Made by a program: the position numbers and the translations under genes | The notes under the pieces: model-generated | The model's database searches: none | Told to the model about the DNA's origin: nothing | The model's input: only the letters and a program-made list of their open reading frames with translations | In this document: in pieces, positions 6,543-15,370 of the stretch | Numbering within the stretch: position 1 is the first letter of the stretch | Layout of the letters: each line of letters starts with the position of its first letter | From: Comamonadaceae bacterium | GTDB taxonomy: Bacteria; Pseudomonadota; Gammaproteobacteria; Burkholderiales; Burkholderiaceae_C | Assembly (NCBI GenBank): GCA_947372865.1 | Contig: CANBVJ010000009.1 | Location: 1-64,000 of the forward strand | Direction: 5' to 3' | Length of the DNA stretch: 64,000 nt

Positions 6543-7037
6543 ATGATTATTCAAGAAACCCACACGCAGGAAAGCAAACCCAACCACGAGATCGGCCTGA
6601 TCGCCCTGTGGCGCCGCTCGCGGCCCATCAACATCCTTACCGGGCCGATCATTTACAGCATGGTGGTTCCGCTGGTGTTTCTGGACCTCTGTGTCTCGTT
6701 CTACCAAGCGAGCTGTTTTCCGGTCTACAACATCGCCAAGGTGTCGCGCCACGACTTCATCATTTTTGACCGCCAAGAACTCAAATACCTTGACTGGGTT
6801 TCCAAGTTCCATTGCACCTATTGCGCTTATGGCGTGGGCGTGGTGGCTTTTGTGGCGGCAGTGATTGGCCGCACCGAGGCGTATTTTTGCCCCATCAAGC
6901 ACCAGGCGCGCAGCGCCCCGCCACCGCCCGCTGCGCCCCCTTACATCGACTACGCGCAGACCCCGGACTTCGACTTCGACGCCAAACTGCGCGAAATCCG
7001 CTGTGACATGGCCCCCGCGCCCAAGGACAGCGCCTAG
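6543..7037 (+). CDS. conserved hypothetical membrane protein
   Basis: 164 residues with two hydrophobic segments (about residues 25-50 and 95-115). Conserved-looking pieces are RSRPINILTGPIIYSMVVPL, a Cys pair in FHCTYCAYG and another Cys in YFCPIKH. I recall this arrangement (NILTGP..., CxYCxYG, CPIKH) from conserved proteobacterial hypotheticals, with no assigned function. The three Cys and the His could bind metal, but that is a guess. The tail is Pro-rich and probably disordered. ATG 6543 was preferred to an upstream GTG at 6513 because it gives the usual length. Confidence 0.7.
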   Translation: MIIQETHTQESKPNHEIGLIALWRRSRPINILTGPIIYSMVVPLVFLDLCVSFYQASCFPVYNIAKVSRHDFIIFDRQELKYLDWVSKFHCTYCAYGVGVVAFVAAVIGRTEAYFCPIKHQARSAPPPPAAPPYIDYAQTPDFDFDAKLREIRCDMAPAPKDSA

Positions 7038-7124
7038 TTGAGGCCCTCCAAAGCCAGTGCATGATGCAAAACGAATAAGATCCGGTCTCGTTTTTCACCG
7101 CATTTTTTGTTATCAAGGCACCCC

Positions 7125-7397
7125 ATGGCACGCACCGTTCATTGCATCAAACTCGGCACAGAGGCCGAAGGGCTCGACTTTCCGCCCTACCCCGGCGAAC
7201 TGGGCAAGCGCATTTGGGAAGGCGTGAGCAAGGAAGCCTGGGCCGCCTGGCTCAAACACCAAACCATGCTGGTCAATGAAAACCGCCTGAACCTGGCCGA
7301 CGCCCGCGCCCGCCAGTACCTGGCCCGCCAAATGGAAAACCACTTCTTCGGTGGCGGCGCCGACGCGGCGCAAGGCTACGTGCCCCCTGCGGCCTGA
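7125..7397 (+). CDS. yggX: YggX-type probable Fe(2+)-trafficking protein
   Basis: 90 residues, full family length. It has the family start [10 protein letters not shown] with the single conserved Cys7, then [21 protein letters not shown] and the ending [12 protein letters not shown]. YggX proteins protect iron-sulfur enzymes from oxidative damage and are proposed to traffic iron. ATG 7125 is preceded by AAGG. It is followed closely by an mnmC-like gene in the same direction, so the two may share a transcript. Confidence 0.95.
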   Translation: MARTVHCIKLGTEAEGLDFPPYPGELGKRIWEGVSKEAWAAWLKHQTMLVNENRLNLADARARQYLARQMENHFFGGGADAAQGYVPPAA

Positions 7398-7417
7398 GTT
7401 TCCTGCCCATCCCACGC

Positions 7418-9151
7418 TTGCCCCTTGACGCGGTAGCCGCTGCAGCGCCAGCGTGTACGGTGCTGGACACCGATTTTGGTGACGGTGCGCGGTTTTTGGC
7501 GGCTTGGCGGCAGTGGAGCAACTCGCCAAGCCAGGGGCGCATGCTGCATTACGTCGGGTTGCTGCTTTCAGGCAAGCCGCCACAACCCAAACCCAACGCC
7601 CCTCTTGCGCAAGAATGGGCGCAGGCCTTGTCCGATATGGACGAGCGCGCGGGCTTCCACCGCCTGTTGCTGGACGGCGGGCAAGTGTCTCTCACCCTGT
7701 GCCTGGGAGACGCGCGTACTGCATTGGCCCAGCAAAGCCTCCAAGCCGATATCGTGTATCTGAACGCGCGCTCGCCTGCTGCTGCGCCGCTGGCGGCCGT
7801 GGCCACATGCTGCAAACGCGGCACCCGTCTGCAATTTGTACATCCCCCAGCCGCGCCCGATGCCGAAGCCATCCAAACGCTCAAGGTCCTGGGCTTTCGC
7901 GCGGTCACAGCGGATGAATGGGTATTCGACCCCGCCTGGCCGGTGCAGCGCAGCCGACAAGCGCCACGCGCCAAGTTGACGCAGCCCCAGCACTGCACGG
8001 TAGTGGGTGCGGGCATCAGCGGCGCGGCCGTGGCCCACGTACTCGCCCTGCGCGGCTGGCAAGTGCAGGTGCTCGATGCGCAGGCGGGTCCGGCGGCAGG
8101 CGCCTCGGGTTTGCCTGCCGGACTGGTGAGCCCGGTGCGCAGCGCGGATGACGGCCCGGTGTCGCAACTCACCCGCAGCGGCTGCGCCCTGATGCGCCAG
8201 CACGCCCAGGCGCTGCTGGTGCAGGGGCACGACTGGGAACCGAGCGGCGCTTGGTTCAGGCGCCCTGCCACCACGGGTGCCCAGGACGCACCCCCAGCGC
8301 AATGGCTGCCCGAGGCCTTGTGGCTCCAACCGGCCGCCCTGGTACGCGCCTGGCTGGCAACGGACGGTGTGGCTTTCACCGGCAATGCGCGCGTGCACCG
8401 GCTGGAGCGCCAAGGCGAAGACTGGGTTTGCCTGGACGAGGCTGGGCAAGAACTGTCGCGCAGCCCTTTATTAGTGATCGCCAACGCCTTGGACGCAGCG
8501 CGCCTGCTGGCCCCCGCAGGCGGCGCGACTGACGCAACTTTAGACGCCGCTGCGCCTGGGAGCCCGCCCAACGCGGCATCCGATTCACCACGCCATCAAG
8601 CACCCGAAGCTACGCCCGCCCTGGCACAGGCGCTGGTGGCGCTGCACCCCATGCACGGCGGCCTCAGCATTGGCCCCTGCGCAGGTCTGGCACATTTGCC
8701 CACCCAACCGGTGCAAGGGCGTGGCAATTTTTTACCCTCCGTGCCGCTGACCCAAGGTCATGGTCAGGACCGGTTCTGGCTCGCCGGTGCCAGCTTCGAT
8801 CCGTGCCCCGACACCCCGGCCACGGCCCTGCACCAGGCCAACCGGGAACGTCTGGCGCAGCACCTGCCTGCGGTAGCAGCTGCGCTGGCGCCTCAGTTTG
8901 ACGCCGCCCAAGTGCAGCTCTGGCGCGGCCAGCGCTGCGTATCGCACGACCGCCTGCCGCTGGTGGGCGCCGTGCAATCCGCGCCCGACGCCAGCCTGTG
9001 GATCAGCGCGGGCATGGGCGCACGCGGCCTGTCGCTGGCCGCGCTGTGCGCCGAACTGCTGGCTGCGCGCATCCATGGCGAACCGCTGCCTGTGCCTGCG
9101 CGCTTGGCCAAACTGCTGGACGCCCAGCGCCTGCAGCGCCAGCGTGCCTGA
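7418..9151 (+). CDS. mnmC: MnmC-like FAD-dependent tRNA cmnm5s2U34 oxidoreductase with degenerate methyltransferase domain
   Basis: 577 residues. From about residue 190 the FAD domain has VVGAGISGAAVAHVLALRGW (dinucleotide motif), GASGLPAGLVSP and, near the end, RGQRCVSHDRLPLVG, the marks of the MnmC oxidase domain that removes carboxymethyl from wobble uridine. Residues 1-185 align in outline with the MnmC methyltransferase domain but have lost its key motifs: the SAM loop GFGxGxNF reads DFGDGARF, and the usual DGFxPxxNP reads NARSPAAAP. The start is uncertain; TTG 7418 is the first in-frame candidate after yggX. The long Ala/Pro-rich loop near residues 370-395 is unusual. Confidence 0.8.
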   Translation: MPLDAVAAAAPACTVLDTDFGDGARFLAAWRQWSNSPSQGRMLHYVGLLLSGKPPQPKPNAPLAQEWAQALSDMDERAGFHRLLLDGGQVSLTLCLGDARTALAQQSLQADIVYLNARSPAAAPLAAVATCCKRGTRLQFVHPPAAPDAEAIQTLKVLGFRAVTADEWVFDPAWPVQRSRQAPRAKLTQPQHCTVVGAGISGAAVAHVLALRGWQVQVLDAQAGPAAGASGLPAGLVSPVRSADDGPVSQLTRSGCALMRQHAQALLVQGHDWEPSGAWFRRPATTGAQDAPPAQWLPEALWLQPAALVRAWLATDGVAFTGNARVHRLERQGEDWVCLDEAGQELSRSPLLVIANALDAARLLAPAGGATDATLDAAAPGSPPNAASDSPRHQAPEATPALAQALVALHPMHGGLSIGPCAGLAHLPTQPVQGRGNFLPSVPLTQGHGQDRFWLAGASFDPCPDTPATALHQANRERLAQHLPAVAAALAPQFDAAQVQLWRGQRCVSHDRLPLVGAVQSAPDASLWISAGMGARGLSLAALCAELLAARIHGEPLPVPARLAKLLDAQRLQRQRA

Positions 9152-9229
9152 AAGCTGCTGCCGGATGGTCCAACCGCACCTCACTCAAGCTTAAGCGGCG
9201 CAGCCAGACCGGCGTACCATGCCTCATTA

Positions 9230-10201
9230 ATGGCTTTAACTATGACAAACCCACAAGACACGCCCAGGGTGCTGGTAGCCGGTTCGGCCAATCTGGACTT
9301 TGTGGTGCGCGCGCCGCACATTCCCGCGCCTGGCGAGACCGTGCTGGGCGGCGCTTTTCAGACCTTTGCCGGGGGCAAGGGCGCCAACCAGGCGGTGGCC
9401 TGCGCCCGCGCCGGTGGCGTCGCCACGCACATGCTGCTGGCCTTGGGCGACGACGCTTTTGCCGCGCCCATTGAGGCATCCTTGCAGGGCGCAGGCCTAA
9501 CGCTGCACACCGTGCGCCCCAGCGGCGTGGCCACCGGCAGCGCATTTATCTGCGTAGACGACCAAGCCGAAAACGCCATCACCGTGGCCCCGGGCGCCAA
9601 CGCCTGCCTCACAGCCGCGCATCTGCCGCCACTGCCAGGGTTCAGCCACTTGCTGATGCAACTCGAAATTCCGATGGAGGCTGTCACCGCCTATGCGCTG
9701 GCCGCGCAGGCAGCAGGCGTGCCGGTGGCGCTTAACGCGGCGCCGGCCCAGCCGCTGGCACCTGAACTGCTGGCTGCCGTGGACTTGCTGCTGGTCAACG
9801 AAGGCGAGTTGCGCACCCTGGCTGGCCTGCAGGGCAGTATTGCGGATTGCCTGGCCCACCTGCCCTGCCCGCTTGTGGTGGTGACTCTGGGGGCGCGCGG
9901 CTGCGTGGCGCGCGAAGGTAGTTCGTTTTATGTACAAACCGGCTTTGCGGTACATGCCGTGGACACCACCGGTGCCGGCGACACCTTTTGTGGCGCCCTG
10001 GTGGCCGCGCTGGCCCAGCAAACCCCCATGGCCCAGGCGCTGCGCCAGGCCAGCGCCGCCGCCGCCCTGGCCTGCACGCACATGGGTGCGCAAACCAGCG
10101 TGCCCACGCACCATGCGGTCGCCGCCTTTTTGGCCCAAAGTCCGCAGCCGCAAGACGAATCAAGCATCGAGGCGCTGCGCCAATACGCGGGCCTGTCCTA
10201 A
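9230..10201 (+). CDS. rbsK: ribokinase (PfkB family)
   Basis: 323 residues. PfkB-family sugar kinase phosphorylating ribose (ATP + D-ribose to ribose 5-phosphate). Seen are the N-terminal GSANLDFVVRAPHIPAPGETVLG, substrate loop GGKGANQAVA, and C-terminal DTTGAGDTFCGALVAAL with the catalytic Asp and anion hole. Start ATG 9230 or ATG 9242; neither has a good ribosome site. It is followed by a nucleoside hydrolase, which would supply the ribose, and a 2OG oxygenase, so a nucleoside-salvage operon is likely. Confidence 0.92.
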   Translation: MALTMTNPQDTPRVLVAGSANLDFVVRAPHIPAPGETVLGGAFQTFAGGKGANQAVACARAGGVATHMLLALGDDAFAAPIEASLQGAGLTLHTVRPSGVATGSAFICVDDQAENAITVAPGANACLTAAHLPPLPGFSHLLMQLEIPMEAVTAYALAAQAAGVPVALNAAPAQPLAPELLAAVDLLLVNEGELRTLAGLQGSIADCLAHLPCPLVVVTLGARGCVAREGSSFYVQTGFAVHAVDTTGAGDTFCGALVAALAQQTPMAQALRQASAAAALACTHMGAQTSVPTHHAVAAFLAQSPQPQDESSIEALRQYAGLS

Positions 10202-10266
10202 GAGCAGCACCCCGCCATTGGCCTGACCCACATTTTGCAAACAACGTTTTACCCACCCGCCCGCAC

Positions 10267-11262
10267 ATGACCCACCTTGCGCCCCACCGCGTGATTTACG
10301 ACACCGATCCCGGCGTGGACGACGCCATGGCCCTGTACTACGCGCTGGCGCACCCCGACATTGATCTGCTGGGCGTGACCACCACCTTTGGCAACGTCAC
10401 CGTGGCGCAAGCCGCGTGCAATGCCCTGTATTTGCTGGCCATAGCCGGGCGCGACCAGATTCCGGTGACGCAAGGCGTGGCCGCGCCGCTGGTCAAGGCC
10501 GGCGAGGCGCCGCCCGACCACATCCACGGCGCCGATGGCCTGGGCAACTTGGCGCAGCGCGTGGCCGCGCACAACCAGTTAGATGCACGCAGCTCGGCGC
10601 AGTTCATCGTGGACATGGCGCGCCAGTATCCGGGCGAAATCACCGTGGTGGCCGTGGGCCCCTTGGGTAACTTGGCGCTGGCACTCGCTCTTGAGCCCGC
10701 CCTGCCCCGGCTGCTGCGCAAAGTGGTGGTGATGGGCGGCGCGGTGCTGGAGCCGGGCAATGTGTCCCCGGTGGCCGAGGCCAATATCTGGAACGACCCG
10801 CATGCCGCCGACCTCGTTTTCACGGCCGGGTTCGATCTGACCATGGTGGGGCTGGACGTGACGCACCAGGTGATCTTGCCGGTGCGCCTGTTTGCGCAGA
10901 TCGCCCAGCACCAAAAGCACCTGGCCACCGACACCCTGCACCACGCAGTGGCGTTTTATGCCAACTTTTACAGTAGCCTGTACCCTCATGTGGCAGAAAT
11001 CCACGGCTGCTTTGGCCACGATGTGCTGGCCTTTGTGGCGCTCACCAGCCCCGAACTGTTCAGCACCGAAACCGGCCGCGTGCGCGTGGCGGTAGGCGGC
11101 CTGGCGCAAGGCCAGACTATGCTGCGGCGCAAAGACATCGCCTACCCGCAAAGCGGCTGGGGGCCTGAGGTGCCCGACACCCAGGTCTGCATGGACGTGC
11201 AAGCGCAAGCCTGCAAAGACCTGATCGAGCGCACCCTGATGGCCAACTGGCTGGAGGCCTGA
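10267..11262 (+). CDS. inosine/uridine-preferring nucleoside hydrolase
   Basis: 331 residues. The calcium-binding motif DTDPGVDDAM at residues 13-22 is the hallmark of nucleoside N-ribohydrolases, which split nucleosides into base and ribose. Also seen are GPLGNLALAL and the substrate-side EANIWNDPHAADLVF and CFGHDVLAF segments. ATG 10267 directly precedes the homology. It lies between ribokinase and a 2OG-Fe(II) oxygenase with short gaps in the same direction. Which nucleoside it prefers cannot be read from the sequence. Confidence 0.93.
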   Translation: MTHLAPHRVIYDTDPGVDDAMALYYALAHPDIDLLGVTTTFGNVTVAQAACNALYLLAIAGRDQIPVTQGVAAPLVKAGEAPPDHIHGADGLGNLAQRVAAHNQLDARSSAQFIVDMARQYPGEITVVAVGPLGNLALALALEPALPRLLRKVVVMGGAVLEPGNVSPVAEANIWNDPHAADLVFTAGFDLTMVGLDVTHQVILPVRLFAQIAQHQKHLATDTLHHAVAFYANFYSSLYPHVAEIHGCFGHDVLAFVALTSPELFSTETGRVRVAVGGLAQGQTMLRRKDIAYPQSGWGPEVPDTQVCMDVQAQACKDLIERTLMANWLEA

Positions 11263-11264
11263 AT

Positions 11265-12110
11265 ATGCAACTGCCGATTCTTGACTTTGCCGCCCCCGAC
11301 GCACCCCAGGCCTTTTGCCGCAGCTTGCACGAGACCGGTTTTGCAGTGCTGCGCAACCACCCCTTGCCGCAAAGCCTGGTTGAAGGCATTTATGCCGAAT
11401 GGCGGGCGTTTTTTGGCACCCCGGCCAAGCACGCCTACGCATTTGACCCGGCCACGGGCGACGGCTATTTCTCTACCGCCGTGTCTGAAACCGCCAAGGG
11501 CCAAAAGCAGCGCGACTTGAAAGAGTTTTTCCACCTCTTTCCGTGGGGCCGCTATCCCGCTAAAGTGTCCGGCGCGGCGCGCGACTACTACGCCCAGGCC
11601 AGCGGCTTGGCCGCCACCCTTTTGGGCTGGGTGCAGGCGCATACGCCGCCCGAGGTGCGGGCGCGCTTTTCCATGCCGCTGCCGCGCATGCTCGACGGCA
11701 GCGACCACACCTTGCTGCGCGTGCTGCATTACCCGCCGCTGGCAGGCAACGAGGCACCCCAGGCGGTGCGCGCTGCCGCCCACACCGACATCAACCTGCT
11801 CACGCTGCTGCCCGCCGCCACCGAGCCGGGCCTGCAAATATGCGCCCAAGACGGCCACTGGATTGACGTGCCCTGCGACTTTGGGCTGTTGATCGTCAAT
11901 ATTGGCGACATGCTGCAAGAGGCTTCGGGCGCCTATTACCCGTCCACGGTGCACCGCGTGCTCAACCCGGCAGGCGCCGACCGCGCCAAGAGCCGTATCT
12001 CCCTGCCGCTGTTTTTGCACCCCCGCCGCGACGTGGTGCTGTCTGCGCGCTACACCGTGGGCAGCTACTTTGACGAGCGCATGCAAGAACTGCGCTCGCT
12101 GGATGCCTGA
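11265..12110 (+). CDS. 2-oxoglutarate/Fe(II)-dependent dioxygenase, isopenicillin-N-synthase-like
   Basis: 281 residues. It has an IPNS-type fold with N-terminal DIOX_N (PILDFAAPDA...GFAVLRNHPL) and C-terminal 2OG-FeII domain. The iron ligands are in AAAHTDINLLTLL (His and Asp) and STVHRVLNP (distal His), and the 2OG-binding Arg is in SRISLPLFLHP. Start ATG 11265 is three bases after the nucleoside hydrolase stop, so translation is probably coupled. Genomic context suggests action on a nucleoside or nucleobase, in the manner of fungal thymine 7-hydroxylase or uridine 2'-hydroxylase. That substrate is inference. Confidence 0.85.
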   Translation: MQLPILDFAAPDAPQAFCRSLHETGFAVLRNHPLPQSLVEGIYAEWRAFFGTPAKHAYAFDPATGDGYFSTAVSETAKGQKQRDLKEFFHLFPWGRYPAKVSGAARDYYAQASGLAATLLGWVQAHTPPEVRARFSMPLPRMLDGSDHTLLRVLHYPPLAGNEAPQAVRAAAHTDINLLTLLPAATEPGLQICAQDGHWIDVPCDFGLLIVNIGDMLQEASGAYYPSTVHRVLNPAGADRAKSRISLPLFLHPRRDVVLSARYTVGSYFDERMQELRSLDA

Positions 12111-12168
12111 GACACGCCAGCTCTCCACCGGCCCGCTGCCATTGCATCCTTGAAAAAGCGATTTTTGG

Positions 12169-12221
12169 TATAAGGAAATAGCAAAAATGTAGTTTTCAAT
12201 ATAAGTGCATGCGCCTACAGT
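12169..12221 (+). promoter_or_regulatory. cys operon control region with weak sigma70 promoter
   Basis: TTTTCA (12193-12198), 17 bp, TACAGT (12216-12221) is a weak promoter upstream of cysI, as expected where an activator such as CysB is needed. TATAAG occurs at 12169-12174 and again at 12200-12205, 31 bp apart (three helical turns). Both copies may be part of an activator site, but CysB binding is inferred. Confidence 0.45.
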
Positions 12222-12300
12222 CACCTGCAACTTACTGGGACTGGCACGCGTGCACCAATGACCGCGCCCCGCCCCGGGCCTTTATTCCCTATTTCCTCGT

Positions 12301-14088
12301 ATGTACCAATACACCGACTTCGACCGCCAGTTTGTCCACGCCCGCGCTGCGCAGTACCGCGACCAGCTCACCCGCAACCAGGCCGGCACCTTGGGCGACG
12401 ACGAATTTCGCCCCCTGCGCCTGCAAAACGGCTGGTACGTGCAACGCTACGCGCCCATGCTGCGCGTGGCTGTGCCCTATGGCGAACTCAACAGCGCGCA
12501 ACTGCGCGTGCTGGCGCAAATCGCGCAAGACTTTGACACCCCCAGCCCCGAGCTGCTGGCGCGGGCGCAAAGCACGCAAGACCAGATTGGCAACGGCCCG
12601 GCGCCCAAGTTGACCACCAATTACGGCCACTTCACCACCCGGCACAACGTGCAGTTCAACTGGATTCCGCTGGACAAAAGCGCCGACGTGATGGAGCTGC
12701 TCGCCAGCGTCAACCTGCACGGCATCCAGACCAGTGGCAACTGCATCCGCAACATCACCAGCGACGAGCGCGCAGGCATTGCCACCGACGAGGCGGTGGA
12801 CCCCCGGCCCTACGCCGAAGTGCTGCGCCAGTGGAGCACGCTGCACCCCGAGTTCGCCTACCTGCCGCGCAAGTTCAAGATTGCGATTACCGGCTCGGTG
12901 GAAGACCGCGCGGCCATTGCCTGGCACGACGTGGGTCTGCGCGTGCTGCGCAACGCCGCAGGCGAAGTGGGCTTTCAGGTTCTGGTGGGCGGCGGCATGG
13001 GCCGCACGCCGGTGATTGCCTCTGAGGCACGGGCCTTTTTGCCCTGGGACCAGATCATCAATTATTTAGAGGCCGTGGTGCGCGTCTACAACGGCTGGGG
13101 CCGCCGCGACAATATGTACAAGGCGCGCATCAAGATTTTGGTAAAGGCCGAAGGCCAGCGCTACTTTGACGAGGTGGAGGCCGAATACCAGCGCATCCTG
13201 GCCGACGGCGCCAAGCACACCATTCCGCAAGCCGAACTCGACCGCGTCAGCGCCTGCTTTGTGGCGCCCACCGTGGACGCCGTGTCCGTGGCCGCCCAAA
13301 GCGCCGCCGAGCACGCACTCAGCGCCCTGGCGCAATCCACGCCCGAATTTGGCCGCTGGCTAGCGCAAAACGTGGCAGGCCATAAAAACCCGGGCCTGCG
13401 GGCAGTGACGCTGTCTTTCAAACGCCTGGGCCAGGCGCCGGGCGACGCCACCGCCGACCAGTTGCGCACCAGCGCGGCGCTGGCCGACCAGTTTTCGGCC
13501 GGTGAAGTGCGCGTCAACCACGACCAGAACCTGGTTTTGCCTTGGGTGCGCGTGGACCAACTGATTGACCTGTGGCACGCCGCCAAAGCCGCCGGCCTGG
13601 CACGCGCCAATATCCACCTGCTCAGCGACATGATCGCCTGCCCCGGTGGCGACTACTGCGCGCTTGCCAACGCCCGCTCGCTGCCACTGGCCGCCGCCAT
13701 TACCGAGCGCTACCAAGACCTCGACGAATTGTTTGACCTGGGCGAGATTGACCTGCACATCAGCGGCTGCATCAATTCCTGCGGCCACCACCACAGCGGC
13801 CACATCGGCATTTTGGGCGTGGACAAGGACGGCCAGGAGTGGTATCAGGTCACGCTAGGCGGCTCGGATGGGTCGGATTTGAGCGGCCCGGCGCGTGCGG
13901 GCAAGGTGGTGGGACCTTCGTTTGCCGCGGCGGAAGTGGTGGACGTGATTGAGGCCGTGCTCGACGTCTACAAAGACCAGCGCGACGCGGGTGAAAACTT
14001 CATTGACACGCTGCAGCGCCTGGGGCCAGACGCTTTCAAGGCCGCTGCCAACGGCGCGCGCTTTGCCACGGCCCGTGTCGCTGCCTGA
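12301..14088 (+). CDS. cysI: sulfite reductase hemoprotein (nitrite/sulfite reductase family)
   Basis: 595 residues. Reduces sulfite to sulfide with siroheme and a 4Fe-4S cluster. The cluster and siroheme ligands are the four Cys in ACPGGDYCAL (C-x5-C) and SGCINSCGHHHSG (C-x3-C). Two ferredoxin-like half domains flank the two nitrite/sulfite reductase 4Fe-4S domains. ATG 12301 is at the start of homology. First gene of cysI-DUF934-cysH-cysD-cysN; the electron donor is not a CysJ flavoprotein encoded here, so the ferredoxin and ferredoxin-NADP reductase encoded after cysN may supply electrons. That link is inference. Confidence 0.95.
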   Translation: MYQYTDFDRQFVHARAAQYRDQLTRNQAGTLGDDEFRPLRLQNGWYVQRYAPMLRVAVPYGELNSAQLRVLAQIAQDFDTPSPELLARAQSTQDQIGNGPAPKLTTNYGHFTTRHNVQFNWIPLDKSADVMELLASVNLHGIQTSGNCIRNITSDERAGIATDEAVDPRPYAEVLRQWSTLHPEFAYLPRKFKIAITGSVEDRAAIAWHDVGLRVLRNAAGEVGFQVLVGGGMGRTPVIASEARAFLPWDQIINYLEAVVRVYNGWGRRDNMYKARIKILVKAEGQRYFDEVEAEYQRILADGAKHTIPQAELDRVSACFVAPTVDAVSVAAQSAAEHALSALAQSTPEFGRWLAQNVAGHKNPGLRAVTLSFKRLGQAPGDATADQLRTSAALADQFSAGEVRVNHDQNLVLPWVRVDQLIDLWHAAKAAGLARANIHLLSDMIACPGGDYCALANARSLPLAAAITERYQDLDELFDLGEIDLHISGCINSCGHHHSGHIGILGVDKDGQEWYQVTLGGSDGSDLSGPARAGKVVGPSFAAAEVVDVIEAVLDVYKDQRDAGENFIDTLQRLGPDAFKAAANGARFATARVAA

Positions 14089-14121
14089 GCGCCTACAACC
14101 TCTTACTAGGACACGCACCCC

Positions 14122-14502
14122 ATGGCACTGACCCTGATTACCCCTTCCAACCTGCCCGAGGCAGACACGCAAGCCAGCACGCTGGCCCTGGCCAATGACA
14201 CCGATGCGCAAACCATAGAGATCGATGGCCTGGCGCAAATCGTGTTGAACTTTCCCAAGTTCAGCGATGGCCGCGCCTTTAGCCAGGCCTATGTGCTGCG
14301 CCGCCGGGGCTTTGCCGGCGACATTCGGGCCCACGGCGATGTACTGATTGACCAACTGCTGCAAATGCAGCGCAGCGGTTTTAGCAGCGCCGTGCTGCGC
14401 GCCGACCAGGACGCCGCCCACGGACAAAAGCTGCTGGGCCACTACAGCAGCTTCTACCAAGGCGACGCTTTGGGCGCGCCACGGTTCCAGCAAGCGACCT
14501 AA
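14122..14502 (+). CDS. DUF934 family protein, sulfite-reductase associated
   Basis: 126 residues, DUF934. The pattern IVLNFPKFSDGRAFSQAYVLRRR is diagnostic, followed by GDVLIDQLLQMQRSGF. This family is found almost always between cysI and cysH in proteobacteria and is thought to help sulfite reductase, though its biochemistry is not settled. No membrane segment or signal. It follows cysI by 33 bp and is followed by a short hairpin-plus-T run before cysH. Confidence 0.9.
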   Translation: MALTLITPSNLPEADTQASTLALANDTDAQTIEIDGLAQIVLNFPKFSDGRAFSQAYVLRRRGFAGDIRAHGDVLIDQLLQMQRSGFSSAVLRADQDAAHGQKLLGHYSSFYQGDALGAPRFQQAT

Positions 14503-14513
14503 AAACACACCAA

Positions 14514-14537
14514 CCCGAGTTTTTCGGGGCATTTTTT
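14514..14537 (+). terminator. intrinsic terminator-like hairpin inside the cys operon
   Basis: CCCGA (14514-14518) and TCGGG (14524-14528) form a short stem followed after GC and A by a run of six T. The stem is only 5 bp, so partial termination between the sulfite reductase genes and cysH is the most that should be claimed. Confidence 0.5.
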
Positions 14538-14594
14538 GCCCTGCTTGGCGCTAGCTTTGTCCAAATTCTCCCCAACACCCTCTTTATTGCGCCC

Positions 14595-15335
14595 ATGCTG
14601 ACTCCCAACCGCACCACCAGCCCCTCCAGCGCCTTGGCCCGCAACGCTGACGCCAGCGCCGACTTTGCGCACAAACTGGCGCGCACACGCGCGCTGCTGC
14701 AACAAGCCGCCGCCGAGTTCAGCCCGGCCACGCAGGCGTCCAGCCTGGGCGCCGAAGACGTGGTTATCACCCACCTGATCAACGCCTTGCAGCTCGATAT
14801 TCCTGTTTTTGTGCTGGAAACGGGCGCCTTGCACAGCGAAACGCTGGCGCTGCTGGAGCGCACGCAGGCCCATTCGCGCGCGCCGGTGCGGGTGTTTCGC
14901 CCGGACCACGCGTCGGTGATTGCCTTTGTGCGCAACGAGGGGCAAGACGCCATTTTCAAAAGCATGGCGCAGCGAAAAGCCTGCTGCGACATCCGCAAAA
15001 TGGAGCCGCTCTCACGCGCGCTGCAAGGCCAGCGCGCCTGGATTACCGGTCTGCGCCGCGAACAATCCAACGCCCGGGCCGAAGTGCCCGTGCTGGACAC
15101 AAGCAACGCCGCGCTTGCCAAGTTCAACCCCCTGGCCGATTGGACTTGGGGTGATGTGTGGCACTACATCGCCGAGCACAAGGTGGACTACAACCCGCTG
15201 CACGACCAGTTTTTCCCCAGCGTGGGCTGCGCGCCCTGCACCCGGGCCGTGTCCCTGGGCGAAGACTTTCGCGCCGGGCGCTGGTGGTGGGAGCAAGAAA
15301 CCGCCAAAGAGTGCGGCCTGCACGTCAAAGCCTGA
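14595..15335 (+). CDS. cysH: phosphoadenylyl/adenylyl-sulfate reductase (APS type)
   Basis: 246 residues. Reduces adenylyl sulfate to sulfite. Four Cys in the pattern CC (KACCDIRKM) and CxxC (SVGCAPCTRA) are those that hold the 4Fe-4S cluster of APS reductases; PAPS reductases lack them. This agrees with the absence of a cysC kinase beside cysD and cysN. The phosphate loop region ASSLGAEDVVITHLI and the catalytic tail ECGLHVKA (Cys in the ECGLH motif) are present. Start ATG 14595. Confidence 0.94.
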   Translation: MLTPNRTTSPSSALARNADASADFAHKLARTRALLQQAAAEFSPATQASSLGAEDVVITHLINALQLDIPVFVLETGALHSETLALLERTQAHSRAPVRVFRPDHASVIAFVRNEGQDAIFKSMAQRKACCDIRKMEPLSRALQGQRAWITGLRREQSNARAEVPVLDTSNAALAKFNPLADWTWGDVWHYIAEHKVDYNPLHDQFFPSVGCAPCTRAVSLGEDFRAGRWWWEQETAKECGLHVKA

Positions 15336-15370
15336 GCCGCACCCCCCATTTTCCTAAAGTGAGCCCCACC

